DNA from: Paenibacillus sp. FSL R5-0345
Lineage (GTDB): Bacteria; Bacillota; Bacilli; Paenibacillales; Paenibacillaceae
DNA: 64,000 nt
Assembly: GCF_000758585.1 (NCBI RefSeq)
Contig: NZ_CP009281.1
Location: forward strand, 6,634,001 to 6,698,000
Direction of reading: 5' to 3'
Numbering within the stretch: the stretch's first letter is position 1; each line of letters opens with the position of its first letter. Positions 8,209 to 16,880 of the stretch are shown here, in pieces. Under the pieces are notes generated by a model that was given only the letters and a program-made list of their open reading frames with translations, was not told where the DNA came from and ran no database searches. The translations under genes were made by a program, and so were the position numbers.

Positions 8209-8610
8209 ATGAACTTAAATAATAATATTGTTACAAGATATAATCCAGAGAATATTGCGAAACCCGTTGGTAACTATAGTCATGTAACAAAGATAAGTAG
8301 AAATGCCGAGATGTATGTATTTTCCGGCCAAATTGGAATCGATCATCATAATCATATCCCTACAGATTTTAATCAACAGGTAACTAATACAATGAGTAAT
8401 ATTGTTGAAGTCCTTTCTTCTCAAAAGCTGACACCGGATCATGTAGTCAAAATCAACATTTGGGCCACGGAAGAAATCGATTGGGACCATTTCTATGAAA
8501 TTTGGAATAAGGTATTCGGCAAGACGCCTCCTTCAATGACCATTGCTTATGTCAAAGGATTAGGTTTACCTGAATTAAAAATCGAGTTAGATGTATGGGC
8601 CGCAGGTTAA
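8209..8610 (+). CDS. RidA family protein
   Basis: This 133-residue protein has the YjgF/YER057c/UK114 fold, whose members form trimers. Canonical RidA hydrolyses reactive enamine/imine intermediates such as 2-aminoacrylate. The start at 8209 follows AAAGGAGA. MYVFSGQIGIDHHNHIP and DHVVKINIWATEEIDWDHFYEIWNK fit the family. The conserved arginine of RidA (P-x-R before the last strands) appears to be serine here (KTPPSMTIAYVKG). It may therefore belong to a subgroup without standard deaminase activity. It is followed by a shared terminator and is monocistronic. Confidence 0.85.
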   Translation: MNLNNNIVTRYNPENIAKPVGNYSHVTKISRNAEMYVFSGQIGIDHHNHIPTDFNQQVTNTMSNIVEVLSSQKLTPDHVVKINIWATEEIDWDHFYEIWNKVFGKTPPSMTIAYVKGLGLPELKIELDVWAAG

Positions 8611-8655
8611 ACCCTAAATTAAGAAAAACTAATTTTATATCTTCAATGCAAAACG

Positions 8656-8694
8656 AAAAACGAGCCTCAGAAGCGATTCGAAAGGCTCGTTTTT
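8656..8694. terminator. Bidirectional terminator between RidA and symporter genes
   Basis: AAAAACGAGCCT pairs with AGGCTCGTTTTT across a 15-base loop. The A and T tracts on either side let it terminate the two convergent genes. Confidence 0.88.
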
Positions 8695-8700
8695 CTAATT

Positions 8701-10113
8701 CTATCTCTTTATATCTGAAGAATTGTCCCAACCATCAACGTTCTCAAGTCCCGGAATGCTGTCTTTATAGAAAACAGGATCCTTTCCTTCACGTTTCTGC
8801 TTTTTATAATCCTTCAAGGCGGCAAAGGCCACTTTAGATAATAGCAGGATGGCAATCAAATTCACGATAACCATGAAGCCCATAAATAAGTCGGCCAAAT
8901 CCCATACCAATTGAACCTTTGCTACGGAACCAAAAATAATCATCGCCAAAACACTGTATCTATAGAATAGTAATACTTTTTTATTGGAATTCAAAAATTC
9001 TATATTAGTCTCACCGTAATAATAATTTCCAATTAACGTGCTGAACGCAAACAAAAAAATCATAATCGCTAGTGATCCGGATGCCCAAGAACCAATATGC
9101 TCGCTTAATGCGGCTTGTGTCAGCTTGATTCCATCCAGCCCTGGCTGCTTATAGGCATCAGACAACAAGATAATGAACGCCGTACTCGAACAAATGAGTA
9201 ACGTATCTGTGAGTACGCCTAGCGCTTGCATTAGCCCTTGCTTCACCGGATGACTCGTGGTTGCCGTTGCCGCAGCATTAGGCGCACTACCCATACCCGC
9301 TTCGTTAGAGAACAAGCCACGCTTCACACCCTGTAGAACTACTGCACCAAGAGAGCCACCAGCGACTTGTTCAAATCCGAAGGCACTTTTCACAATGAGT
9401 GCGATAACTCCCGGGAGCTCCGTAATATTAATCAGCATTATAATAAGAGCAGCCCCAATGTAGAGCCCTGCCATTACCACTACAATGTATTCAGACATTC
9501 TTGCGATACGCTTAACACCGCCGAAGATAACCACCGCAAAGGCAGCAGCCATTACAAGCCCAAGAATGGCCCGGTTGGTGCCAAACGAATTTTCAAAAGC
9601 CACTGTGACCGTATTCGATTGGACCGCGTTAAATACAAGGCCGAAGGATAATGTAATCAGAACCGCGAATATCGCTCCCATCCAGCGCTTGTTCAGGCCT
9701 TTCTCCATATAATAGGCAGGGCCACCGCGAAATCCGGTCTTATCCTTCACTTTATATACCTGTGCCAAGGTGCTTTCTATAAAGCCGGATGCTGATCCAA
9801 TAATGGCAATCACCCACATCCAGAAGATAGCCCCTGGACCACCTATGGCAATAGCAATTGCGATCCCCGTTATATTACCTGTCCCTACCCTCGCCGCCAT
9901 ACTAATGCAGAAGGCCTGGAAGGATGAAATACTATCTTTTGACCTTTCATTGGATCCTTTAAGAACCCGAAACATTTCTTTGAACATACCAAACTGTACA
10001 AATTTCGATCTTACGGTGAAATAAAGTCCACAAGCAATAAGAAGGATCACCAATATTTTTGACCACAAAAAATCATTTGTTACGCTAATCATACTATCTA
10101 AAAATTGTTGCAT
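8701..10113 (-). CDS. Sodium:alanine/glycine symporter, AGCS family
   Basis: This membrane transporter of about 470 residues imports alanine or glycine with sodium. Family signatures are RVGTGNITGIAIAIAIGGPG and GLFSNEAGMGSAPNAAATA, and about ten hydrophobic segments are visible. The start MQQFLDSM at 10113 follows GGAGAGGCGG; the more upstream ATG overlaps that site and is rejected. The C-terminal tail is short and charged. It stands alone and ends at the terminator shared with RidA. Confidence 0.93.
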   Translation of the reverse strand: MQQFLDSMISVTNDFLWSKILVILLIACGLYFTVRSKFVQFGMFKEMFRVLKGSNERSKDSISSFQAFCISMAARVGTGNITGIAIAIAIGGPGAIFWMWVIAIIGSASGFIESTLAQVYKVKDKTGFRGGPAYYMEKGLNKRWMGAIFAVLITLSFGLVFNAVQSNTVTVAFENSFGTNRAILGLVMAAAFAVVIFGGVKRIARMSEYIVVVMAGLYIGAALIIMLINITELPGVIALIVKSAFGFEQVAGGSLGAVVLQGVKRGLFSNEAGMGSAPNAAATATTSHPVKQGLMQALGVLTDTLLICSSTAFIILLSDAYKQPGLDGIKLTQAALSEHIGSWASGSLAIMIFLFAFSTLIGNYYYGETNIEFLNSNKKVLLFYRYSVLAMIIFGSVAKVQLVWDLADLFMGFMVIVNLIAILLLSKVAFAALKDYKKQKREGKDPVFYKDSIPGLENVDGWDNSSDIKR

Positions 10114-10312
10114 GTAATTCCGCCTCTCCATTCTGTCGATACCAAGTTGCTAAGCTTATAACGCATAGTATTTTCAAATATAACAGTCATTATTTCAAAT
10201 GCCAATAAAAATTGTAACTTTCATAACATCTCTTGTCAGTGGGTTTCGCATACTTTTCAGAATTATGGTAGAAAATACTATTCATATCTGAATAGAGGTG
10301 GAGCTTTGTCAT

Positions 10313-11878
10313 ATGGATAAGGAAAAAGAAGATATGATTTTAACGGATCGACAGGGACATCCGATTACAGATAATCAAAATATACGAACGGTAGGAAATC
10401 GCGGGCCATCGACGCTCGAAAACTACCACTTCATCGAGAAGATATCACATTTTGATCGAGAGCGTATTCCAGAAAGAGTTGTGCATGCTAGGGGTGCAGG
10501 CGCTCACGGGTATTTTGAAGCTTATGGAAAAGTAGGCGATGAACCCGTCTCGAAGTATACGCGTGCTAAGCTATTTCGAGAAGCAGGCAAAAAAACACCT
10601 GTATTCGTACGATTTTCTACGGTAGTTCATGGTCTTTACTCTCCGGAGACCTTTCGTGATCCACGCGGCTTCGCCACAAAGTTCTATACAGAGGATGGCA
10701 ACTGGGACTTGGTCGGTAACAATCTGAAGATCTTCTTTATCCGTGATCCGCTAAAGTTCCCTGACATGGTTCATGCTTTCAAGCCAGATCCTGTGACCAA
10801 TCTGCAAAATCCAGAGCGGATGTTTGATTTCGTATCGAACTCACCTGAAGCTACTCACATGATTACGTTTCTGTTCTCTCCTTGGGGGATTCCAGCCAAC
10901 TATCGGCAAATGCAGGGGTCTGGGGTCAATACCTACAAATGGGTGAATGAACAGGGTGAAGCCGTCTTAATCAAATACCATTGGGAACCACTGAAACATG
11001 GCATAAAGAATCTAACTCAGCAGGCTGCAGAAGATATACAAGCTAAAAATGTCAGTCACGCTACGCAGGACTTATATGAGGCGATTGCACGCAAGGATTA
11101 CCCCGAATGGGAACTTTGTGTGCAAATCCTGAGTGACGATGAGCATCCTGAGCTCGATTTTGATCCACTCGATCCTACTAAGCTTTGGGATCATGAACGT
11201 TTTCCATTTTTACCTGTCGGAAAGATGGTTCTGGATCGGAATCCAGACAATTATTTTGCCGAGGTGGAACAGGTCGCTTTCGGGACTGGAGTTCTAGTAG
11301 ACGGTCTGGATTTCTCGGATGACAAGCTGCTGCAAGGCCGGACGTTCTCCTATTCGGATACTCAGCGGCACCGGGTGGGCGCGAACTACATTCAATTACC
11401 GATCAACGCTCCAAAGACAAGGGTAGCAACCAATCAGCGGGATGGGCAAATGACTTATCATGTGGATAAGGCGCCTGAGCAAAACCCGCATGTCAATTAC
11501 GAACCTTCCTCGCTTGGCGGGTTAAAGGAGGCAGCTCCTTCTGGCAAAGAACATCAACCGATGTATAATGATCGACTAGTTCGCGACAAAATTAGTCGGA
11601 CAAATGACTACGGGCAAGCTGGAGATACCTATCGCAAGTTCGAGAATTGGGAACGGGATGAATTGATTCATAACTTGGTCGATGCCCTAAAAATTTGTGC
11701 GCCGGTTATTCAGAACAATATGATCGAGCATTTCACAAAGGCTGATCCCGACTACGGCCGCCGAGTGGCTGAAGGTCTTGCTCAAGCCAAAGCCTACCAC
11801 AAACATCTAGGTACCTCAGATAATCGAGAGGGCGCGGAAATTGCAGAGCAATCTGGTACACAAACGGACGGATATTAA
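10313..11878 (+). CDS. katA: Heme catalase
   Basis: This monofunctional heme catalase of 521 residues splits hydrogen peroxide into water and oxygen in the cytosol. The distal histidine lies in RVVHARGAGAHGYFE (about residue 58), the catalytic asparagine in LVGNNLKIFFIRD, and the proximal heme tyrosine in RTFSYSDTQRHRVGANY. The length fits the small-subunit clade with a modest C-terminal extension. The ATG at 10313 is preferred because AGAGGTGGAG precedes it; a GTG at 10298 overlaps that site. It is monocistronic with its own terminator. The gene symbol is by similarity to Bacillus katA and less certain than the function. Confidence 0.95.
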   Translation: MDKEKEDMILTDRQGHPITDNQNIRTVGNRGPSTLENYHFIEKISHFDRERIPERVVHARGAGAHGYFEAYGKVGDEPVSKYTRAKLFREAGKKTPVFVRFSTVVHGLYSPETFRDPRGFATKFYTEDGNWDLVGNNLKIFFIRDPLKFPDMVHAFKPDPVTNLQNPERMFDFVSNSPEATHMITFLFSPWGIPANYRQMQGSGVNTYKWVNEQGEAVLIKYHWEPLKHGIKNLTQQAAEDIQAKNVSHATQDLYEAIARKDYPEWELCVQILSDDEHPELDFDPLDPTKLWDHERFPFLPVGKMVLDRNPDNYFAEVEQVAFGTGVLVDGLDFSDDKLLQGRTFSYSDTQRHRVGANYIQLPINAPKTRVATNQRDGQMTYHVDKAPEQNPHVNYEPSSLGGLKEAAPSGKEHQPMYNDRLVRDKISRTNDYGQAGDTYRKFENWERDELIHNLVDALKICAPVIQNNMIEHFTKADPDYGRRVAEGLAQAKAYHKHLGTSDNREGAEIAEQSGTQTDGY

Positions 11879-11887
11879 AGATCTAAA

Positions 11888-11928
11888 AAAGGGTTAAGGG
11901 GCCGGTTGTAAAGGCTTCTTAACCCTTT
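11888..11928 (+). terminator. Catalase terminator
   Basis: AAAGGGTTAAG pairs with CTTAACCCTTT across a 19-base loop, ten bases after the catalase stop. Confidence 0.82.
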
Positions 11929-11994
11929 GCCATATTCACGTAACATACCAATACTATGATTATTCTATAGCTAAGATCATAGGAGGAACAAATC

Positions 11995-12981
11995 GTGCAG
12001 AATACAACCATATTAATTACCGGAGGAACCGGATCTTGGGGACGGCAGCTAGTAAAACGTTTATTGGAAAGAGAACCTAAAGAAATCAGAATATTTTCCC
12101 GTAATGAATCTCTTCAAGTAGAACTACAACAGGAATTTCTTCATAATCCCAAACTAACCTTCATCATTGGTGATGTTCGTGATAAGCATGAACTGATGCA
12201 GGCTTGCTATCAAGTAGATTATATCTATCACTTAGCAGCCTTGAAGCATGTGCCGATCTGTGAACAACAGCCGGACAGTGCGATGAAGACTAATGTACTC
12301 GGAACTCAGCATGTGATTCAAGCCGCTATTAAACATGGCGTAAAAAAAGTAGTCTACGTCTCAACCGATAAAGCAGCGCAACCATCGAGCACCTACGGAA
12401 TGACAAAATCACTAGGCGAAAAGCTAATGGTGCATGCCAATCTCAGACAAACCAAAACTCAGTTTGTTTGTGTGAGAAGTGGCAACGTCCTGGGCTCAAC
12501 AGGCAGTGTGGTTCCTATTTTTAAACAAAGTATTGCAAATGGAAAAGACATTTCTCTTACAGATGCTAGAATGACTCGTTTTTTCTTAACCATAGATGAT
12601 GCAATTACCTTACTCCTTAAGGCGACAGAAGACAGCAAAGGCGGAGAAATTTTTGTGACCAAGATGCCTGCATGTCGCATTAAGGATCTTGCCCAAGTCT
12701 TAATTGATAACTTATCAACTGGCCCGATCCAAATCAAGGAATCAGGAATCCGCCCCGGAGAGAGCTTAAGTGAGGCTCTAATTTCGGAATTCGAGAGCAC
12801 ATCTTCTATTCATCTGGATGATCACTATTATGTGATTCTCCCTCCTTTTCCTATAGAAGGGTTACAAAAAGTTTATGCCTCTTGCCCGCCCGTGGACTTC
12901 CAAAGCTATGATTCCGATCATGTGTTGATGAGCAAACCTGCGATAAAAGAAATGTTACAACAAGGTGGGTTTCTAGTATGA
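11995..12981 (+). CDS. UDP-sugar 4,6-dehydratase-like protein (PseB/CapD type SDR)
   Basis: This 328-residue extended SDR enzyme probably acts on a UDP-N-acetylhexosamine to form a 4-keto-6-deoxy sugar for a surface glycan. The NAD(P) loop is TGGTGSWGRQLVKRLL. The active region reads YHLAALKHVPICEQQPDSA, then VSTDKAAQPSSTYGMTK with the Y-x-x-x-K pair, then VRSGNVLGSTGSVVPIFKQ, all typical of PseB/CapD/FnlA. The GTG start follows AGGAGGA. Its stop overlaps the next ATG (ATGA, 12978-12981), tying it to a MurG-like glycosyltransferase. It is shorter than membrane-bound CapD because it lacks the N-terminal helices. Confidence 0.88.
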   Translation: MQNTTILITGGTGSWGRQLVKRLLEREPKEIRIFSRNESLQVELQQEFLHNPKLTFIIGDVRDKHELMQACYQVDYIYHLAALKHVPICEQQPDSAMKTNVLGTQHVIQAAIKHGVKKVVYVSTDKAAQPSSTYGMTKSLGEKLMVHANLRQTKTQFVCVRSGNVLGSTGSVVPIFKQSIANGKDISLTDARMTRFFLTIDDAITLLLKATEDSKGGEIFVTKMPACRIKDLAQVLIDNLSTGPIQIKESGIRPGESLSEALISEFESTSSIHLDDHYYVILPPFPIEGLQKVYASCPPVDFQSYDSDHVLMSKPAIKEMLQQGGFLV

Positions 12982-14084
12982 GTACCTCGATCGTATTTAC
13001 AGGTGGAGGCTCCGCTGGCCATGTATCCGGCAACCTCGTGTTGATCCCTAAGTGTTTAGCAGAGGATTGGGACGTTCATTATATAGGCTCCGAACAAGGG
13101 ATTGAGCGTAAGCTTTTGTCTGATTACAAGGAGGGTGTGACCTATCATCCTATTTCCACAGGAAAATTGAGACGCTACTTCGATTGGAACAATGTAACTG
13201 ATGTATTCAAAATCATGAAGGGCATCTTTCAATCCTACAGGCTCCTACGAACCATCAAACCAAGTGTAATTTTTTCTAAAGGTGGATTTGTTTCTGTACC
13301 CGTCGTGATTGGGGCTAAACTTAACAAAGTGCCTATCATTATTTATGAACCGGACCTAAATCTTGGACTAGCTAATAAAATATCACTTCCGTTTGCCACT
13401 CATCTGTGTACAAATTTTCTGGATACTGTAACCCAGTCCGCTTCCCTCAAAGCCGTTCATGTGGGACCGCTCTTGAAGGAGCAATTCAAATTAGCTGATA
13501 AACAACGTGGTTTAGCCTTTTGCGGATTCACCTCTGCTAAGCCTGTTCTTCTTATTATGGGAGGAAGCCAAGGGGCACATAGCATTAACCAAATGGTGAA
13601 CAATGTACTCGCTGAGTTGATAAATAAATTTCAAGTGGTTCATATTTGCGGGGAGGGAAAAGTTGATTATCACCTCTCGATGTCAGGCTACAAATCGTAT
13701 GAGTTCATTACAAGCTGTGAGTTGCCGCATTTATTAGCTATGGCGGATGTTGTCGTATCCCGTGCAGGCTCAAATTCTATGATGGAGCTTCTTTCTATGC
13801 AAAAGCCAATGTTATTAATTCCGCACACGAATGGTGGCAGCCGCTCTGGTCAACTTGCCCAAGCGCAGTATTTTCAACAAACTGGACTCGCTGAAATGTT
13901 ACTTGAAGAAGAGATGACCACTCAAACCTTTGTTCATTCGATTATGACGCTATACGAGAACCGCTCTACTTACAAAGATAAGATGAAGCCTTATGAGAAC
14001 GGCAGAGGAGCCTATAAGGTAATGAATTTAATCAAACAAGTAAGTGGTGAGAACTTAACAATGATCAAGGCAGGTACGGTTTAG
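12978..14084 (+). CDS. MurG-like UDP-GlcNAc glycosyltransferase
   Basis: This 368-residue GT28 glycosyltransferase has the MurG fold. GGGSAGHVSGNLVLIPKCL is the N-terminal glycine loop, FSKGGFVSVPVVIGAKL the lipid-facing loop, and VLLIMGGSQGAHSIN and VVSRAGSNSMMELLSMQKP the donor-binding region. True MurG transfers GlcNAc to lipid I. Here the neighbours are a sugar-nucleotide dehydratase (4-bp overlap) and a tiny membrane peptide, not the dcw cell-division genes. It is therefore more likely a paralogue for an accessory glycan or a variant lipid-linked sugar. That role is inferred. Confidence 0.88.
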   Translation: MSTSIVFTGGGSAGHVSGNLVLIPKCLAEDWDVHYIGSEQGIERKLLSDYKEGVTYHPISTGKLRRYFDWNNVTDVFKIMKGIFQSYRLLRTIKPSVIFSKGGFVSVPVVIGAKLNKVPIIIYEPDLNLGLANKISLPFATHLCTNFLDTVTQSASLKAVHVGPLLKEQFKLADKQRGLAFCGFTSAKPVLLIMGGSQGAHSINQMVNNVLAELINKFQVVHICGEGKVDYHLSMSGYKSYEFITSCELPHLLAMADVVVSRAGSNSMMELLSMQKPMLLIPHTNGGSRSGQLAQAQYFQQTGLAEMLLEEEMTTQTFVHSIMTLYENRSTYKDKMKPYENGRGAYKVMNLIKQVSGENLTMIKAGTV

Positions 14085-14171
14085 ATGGGAATGAAGCTAG
14101 CGGATTGGTTACTCCTCTGCTTTATCGCTGTCGTCTGTATTCTGGTTTATTTTGGACAAAAGATCCTGTAA
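14085..14171 (+). CDS. 28-residue single-pass membrane peptide
   Basis: A 29-codon frame begins at the base after the MurG-like stop codon (TAG then ATG). It encodes a peptide starting MGMKLADW, then a hydrophobic run of about 16 residues (LLLCFIAVVCILVYF), ending GQKIL. The abutting stop and start suggest re-initiation by the same ribosomes. No separate ribosome binding site is seen. I do not recognise the family. A small helper or anchor for the glycosyltransferase is one possibility. Confidence 0.55.
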   Translation: MGMKLADWLLLCFIAVVCILVYFGQKIL

Positions 14172-14248
14172 TAAACATTTCTAAATTGTACCGGGCTTTC
14201 TGGGGATGGGTATAATTAAAGCATCCATAATTTTAGGGGGAGAAACTC

Positions 14249-14767
14249 ATGAAAAAGCATCCCGCGTTAGAAATGTATGATTATAATGTATGGGCCAATC
14301 AAACGATCATCCATCGCTTAAAGGAGTTGCCTAAAGACATTTATCATAAGGATATTCAGAGTGGTTTTTCTTCGGTAGCAAAGGTTGTGACGCATATTTA
14401 TGTCGTGGAGAATATTTGGTTTGACTTGATTTCAGGACGAACTAGGAATGAAGCTAAAGCATCAGCTGCCCAATTAGAGCCCTTGTTAGCAATAAAAGAT
14501 ATTGAAGAAATGGATGTCCTCTATCGTGAGCTAACCAGCAAAAATAAAATGGTGTTGGCTAGTCAAATAGATAAGGATCCCACCGTTGTGTTAGATCATC
14601 CAACGATGGGATCGCTTGAGACATCCATTTCTGGGGCTATCTTTCACGTTGCGAACCATGGCAGCTATCACCGTGGGAATATCGGTACAATGCTACGACA
14701 AATGGGCCATACTTCAGTACTGCAGGATTATGTTGCTTATCTATACAACGAGCCGAAAAAATCATAG
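14249..14767 (+). CDS. DinB family metal-binding protein
   Basis: This 172-residue four-helix-bundle protein belongs to the DinB/YfiT-like group, which includes bacillithiol-dependent enzymes and DNA-damage-induced proteins of unknown function. The probable metal ligands are His49 (VVTHIYVVENIWF), His137 and His141 (HVANHGSYHRG). A TAGGGGGAG site precedes the ATG. It is probably monocistronic. The exact activity is unknown. Confidence 0.88.
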   Translation: MKKHPALEMYDYNVWANQTIIHRLKELPKDIYHKDIQSGFSSVAKVVTHIYVVENIWFDLISGRTRNEAKASAAQLEPLLAIKDIEEMDVLYRELTSKNKMVLASQIDKDPTVVLDHPTMGSLETSISGAIFHVANHGSYHRGNIGTMLRQMGHTSVLQDYVAYLYNEPKKS

Positions 14768-14786
14768 TGCTGCTGAGTCTATCTTA

Positions 14787-15374
14787 TTAATTAGCTACAG
14801 ATTTAAAATATTGATACACCTGATTTAGCTTCTTTTCATGTTTACCTTTCGGGCTCTCCATATTCCCAAACTCGAAAAACTTCACTTTCTTGATCCCACA
14901 ATATTGAAATAATGCTTTTCTCATCAGCACTTTATGGGAGTTATTTAACCAGTATAAAGGATACAGGGTTGGCCCCTTCATACTGGAAATACAAACTACT
15001 GACTTCCCTTTCAGCAGCCCTTCAGGTATAAGCCCGCCCTTTTCTCTGTAAGCGAAATTAGAAGCGAACATTTGATCAATATACCCGAGTAGCATAGCGG
15101 GAGGCCGGCCCCACCAGATCGGGTACACGAACACAATTTTGTCGGCCTGACGAATCTGCTCACGATATTTCTCTAGCTTGGGATCGATATGCATGTCTCT
15201 TCTACGTTTGTTTTCATTAAAGACCAGCACCGGATCAAATTGCTCTTCATATAGATCAAGCACCTCGATCTTCGAGATCTTAGCATTCTCATTACTTCCT
15301 TGAATGACTTTATTGAAAAAAGCATAACTTAAACTTTTATGATTCGGATGTGTATAGATAACTAAAACGTTCAT
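14787..15374 (-). CDS. NAD(P)H oxidoreductase, flavodoxin-like fold
   Basis: This 195-residue FMN enzyme belongs to the NAD(P)H dehydrogenase (quinone)/KefF/MdaB-like family. It opens MNVLVIYTHPNHKSLSYAFF (phosphate-binding loop), and ADKIVFVYPIWWGRPPAMLLGYIDQMF is the conserved flavin/quinone region. Such enzymes reduce quinones or nitro compounds by two electrons and protect against electrophiles. It is divergent from a MarR gene with two palindromic sites between them, so it is probably derepressed when MarR senses quinones or oxidants. Confidence 0.9.
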   Translation of the reverse strand: MNVLVIYTHPNHKSLSYAFFNKVIQGSNENAKISKIEVLDLYEEQFDPVLVFNENKRRRDMHIDPKLEKYREQIRQADKIVFVYPIWWGRPPAMLLGYIDQMFASNFAYREKGGLIPEGLLKGKSVVCISSMKGPTLYPLYWLNNSHKVLMRKALFQYCGIKKVKFFEFGNMESPKGKHEKKLNQVYQYFKSVAN

Positions 15375-15390
15375 TGCTCCACCTCTTTAA

Positions 15391-15445
15391 TTATCATTTG
15401 ATAACAAAATCGTATCACAACCTTTATTTAGTTGTCAAATGATAA
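15391..15445. promoter_or_regulatory. Twin MarR operators in the divergent promoter region
   Basis: Two near-identical palindromes are present: TTATCATTTGATAA (15391-15404) and TTGTCAAATGATAA (15432-15445). Their centres are 41 bp apart, about four helical turns. They sit between the divergent oxidoreductase and MarR genes and are the obvious binding sites for that MarR protein. Confidence 0.75.
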
Positions 15446-15495
15446 TTGTATTATGATAATTAATTTGTTAAAGTTTAAACTAAGAGGTGATCGTT

Positions 15496-15933
15496 ATGGA
15501 CAAAGAAGCGTTTTTTCATAAATTTGTGACCTTTACGACGGCAGTCCATGAAGTAACATTCGACTTAACCAAAGATGTTAGACCGGAAGGTATTACGCCC
15601 GTTCAATATAGTATTCTGGAGTATATAGCGGTCAGTCAGCCTGTGACTCTCAGTCAAATCAGTGATTGTAAGAATATCTCTATGCCGAACACGAGCCGTG
15701 AGCTCAAGAAATTAACAGAAAAGAATCTTTGCGAAAAGCTGGATGTCGCAGAAGATCGGCGTAAGCAATTCATCCGACTGTCCGAAGAGGGACAAGCGAT
15801 GATGAATACAGCTTTTGAGCGGATCGGCGAACGTTTCCTGGACCGGATTAAGGATTCTTCTGTTGAAGAACTAGAAGAAATCAACCGAGCGCTGGATGTG
15901 CTTCAATCTAAGGTATTCCATAGCGACAAGTGA
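15496..15933 (+). CDS. MarR family transcriptional regulator
   Basis: This 145-residue winged-helix repressor has YSILEYIAVSQPVTLSQISD and NISMPNTSRELKKLTEKNL as the DNA-binding helices, then the wing EKLDVAEDRRKQFIRLSEEGQ. The ATG at 15496 follows AAGAGGTGATC; a GTG at 15487 lies within that site. Divergent orientation and the twin palindromes indicate control of the oxidoreductase gene and of itself. A conserved sensing cysteine of the YodB/OhrR kind is not obvious near the N-terminus. Confidence 0.9.
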   Translation: MDKEAFFHKFVTFTTAVHEVTFDLTKDVRPEGITPVQYSILEYIAVSQPVTLSQISDCKNISMPNTSRELKKLTEKNLCEKLDVAEDRRKQFIRLSEEGQAMMNTAFERIGERFLDRIKDSSVEELEEINRALDVLQSKVFHSDK

Positions 15934-15941
15934 TAAAGAAA

Positions 15942-15963
15942 GGCACTCCTGTTAAGGAGTGCC
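15942..15963. terminator. Terminator between MarR and TPR-SMI1 genes
   Basis: GGCACTCC pairs with GGAGTGCC across a 6-base loop between convergent genes. On the minus strand it is followed by a T-rich stretch (TTTCTTTAT). Confidence 0.8.
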
Positions 15964-15995
15964 TCGGTAATCATATTCTTAGCCAGCGAAATCCA

Positions 15996-16880
15996 CTATT
16001 TCACCAGTCCGCCGATAAAGGTCTCAAAATTGTCAGCCAAGCGTGTGATCTTGTATTTGTTATCTCGATCTACATGAATAACCTCGGGTTCCCCGTCATT
16101 TCCAAACTCGCGGTAATCCAGCATGATTACTTCATTCTCAGAAGGACAATCACAAATCACCACGCCAACCTCAGGATAACGTCCATTCTCAATCACAGTC
16201 CGGCTGCCTGAAGCTCCACACAGCGACTTATTCTTATCTCGTCCAATCCCGAGGATCCCTGAGATCGTAATAAACTCTCCTGTGCCCGGAATCGGGTGGC
16301 GATTGTTATGAGGAATCCCCCCATTATGTAACTTCATCATTTCAACGTAATATTTTGGCAGCTTAAATACCAGCTCTTCTTCCACTGAAGCAATCAATGC
16401 ATCTGTAGGCGGTTCAGAGATATATTCTGAGAACGCATACTCGCTGTCATCCCAAAAATTGGTGGTGTCGATCGCTACTACAGGCTTCTTTGCGGGTTTG
16501 CTCACAGGCTTCTTCGCAGCTTTCTTAGCCAATTTGCGTTTGATCCAACCCAAAAACTCCAAGGTGTCCTCATCATCAGGCTCTAGCTCATCTGCAATTG
16601 TAAATGCTTTTAAAGCTTCATCATACCGCTTAAGATAATAATAGGAAACTCCGATACGGTAATGCCAGAGTGGGTCACCTTCGCCCTCTTCTTCAATGCT
16701 CAAATACTGCTCTAAGGCCTCTTCATATTGCCCGAGATTATTAAGCGCTCTTCCCAAATGACTAGTTAGAACATAATCTCTTTCCTCTTCAGGAATTTCT
16801 GTTATTGCATCCACGATTTCCTGAAATTCATCTTCCTCATGCCACTCATCCAGTTTTGCCAATAGTTCATCACTCATCAT
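15996..16880 (-). CDS. TPR protein with C-terminal SMI1/KNR4 domain
   Basis: This 294-residue cytosolic protein has two parts. Residues about 35-115 form TPR-like helical repeats (GRALNNLGQYEEALEQYLSI, HYRIGVSYYYLKRYDEALKA). After a Lys-Ala-Pro linker (KLAKKAAKKPVSKPAKKP), residues about 155-294 are a SMI1/KNR4 (SUKH) domain with EEELVFKLPKYYVEMMKLHNGG and VVICDCPSENEVIMLDYR. SUKH domains often serve as immunity proteins against contact-dependent toxins, but no toxin gene adjoins. A TPR-SUKH fusion may be a housekeeping adaptor. Function unknown. Confidence 0.82.
   Translation of the reverse strand: MMSDELLAKLDEWHEEDEFQEIVDAITEIPEEERDYVLTSHLGRALNNLGQYEEALEQYLSIEEEGEGDPLWHYRIGVSYYYLKRYDEALKAFTIADELEPDDEDTLEFLGWIKRKLAKKAAKKPVSKPAKKPVVAIDTTNFWDDSEYAFSEYISEPPTDALIASVEEELVFKLPKYYVEMMKLHNGGIPHNNRHPIPGTGEFITISGILGIGRDKNKSLCGASGSRTVIENGRYPEVGVVICDCPSENEVIMLDYREFGNDGEPEVIHVDRDNKYKITRLADNFETFIGGLVK

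Noticed and set aside
10150..10297. PerR box upstream of the catalase gene
   Set aside because: The AT-rich text around 10178-10194 only loosely matches TTATAATNATTATAA, with too many mismatches to claim an operator.
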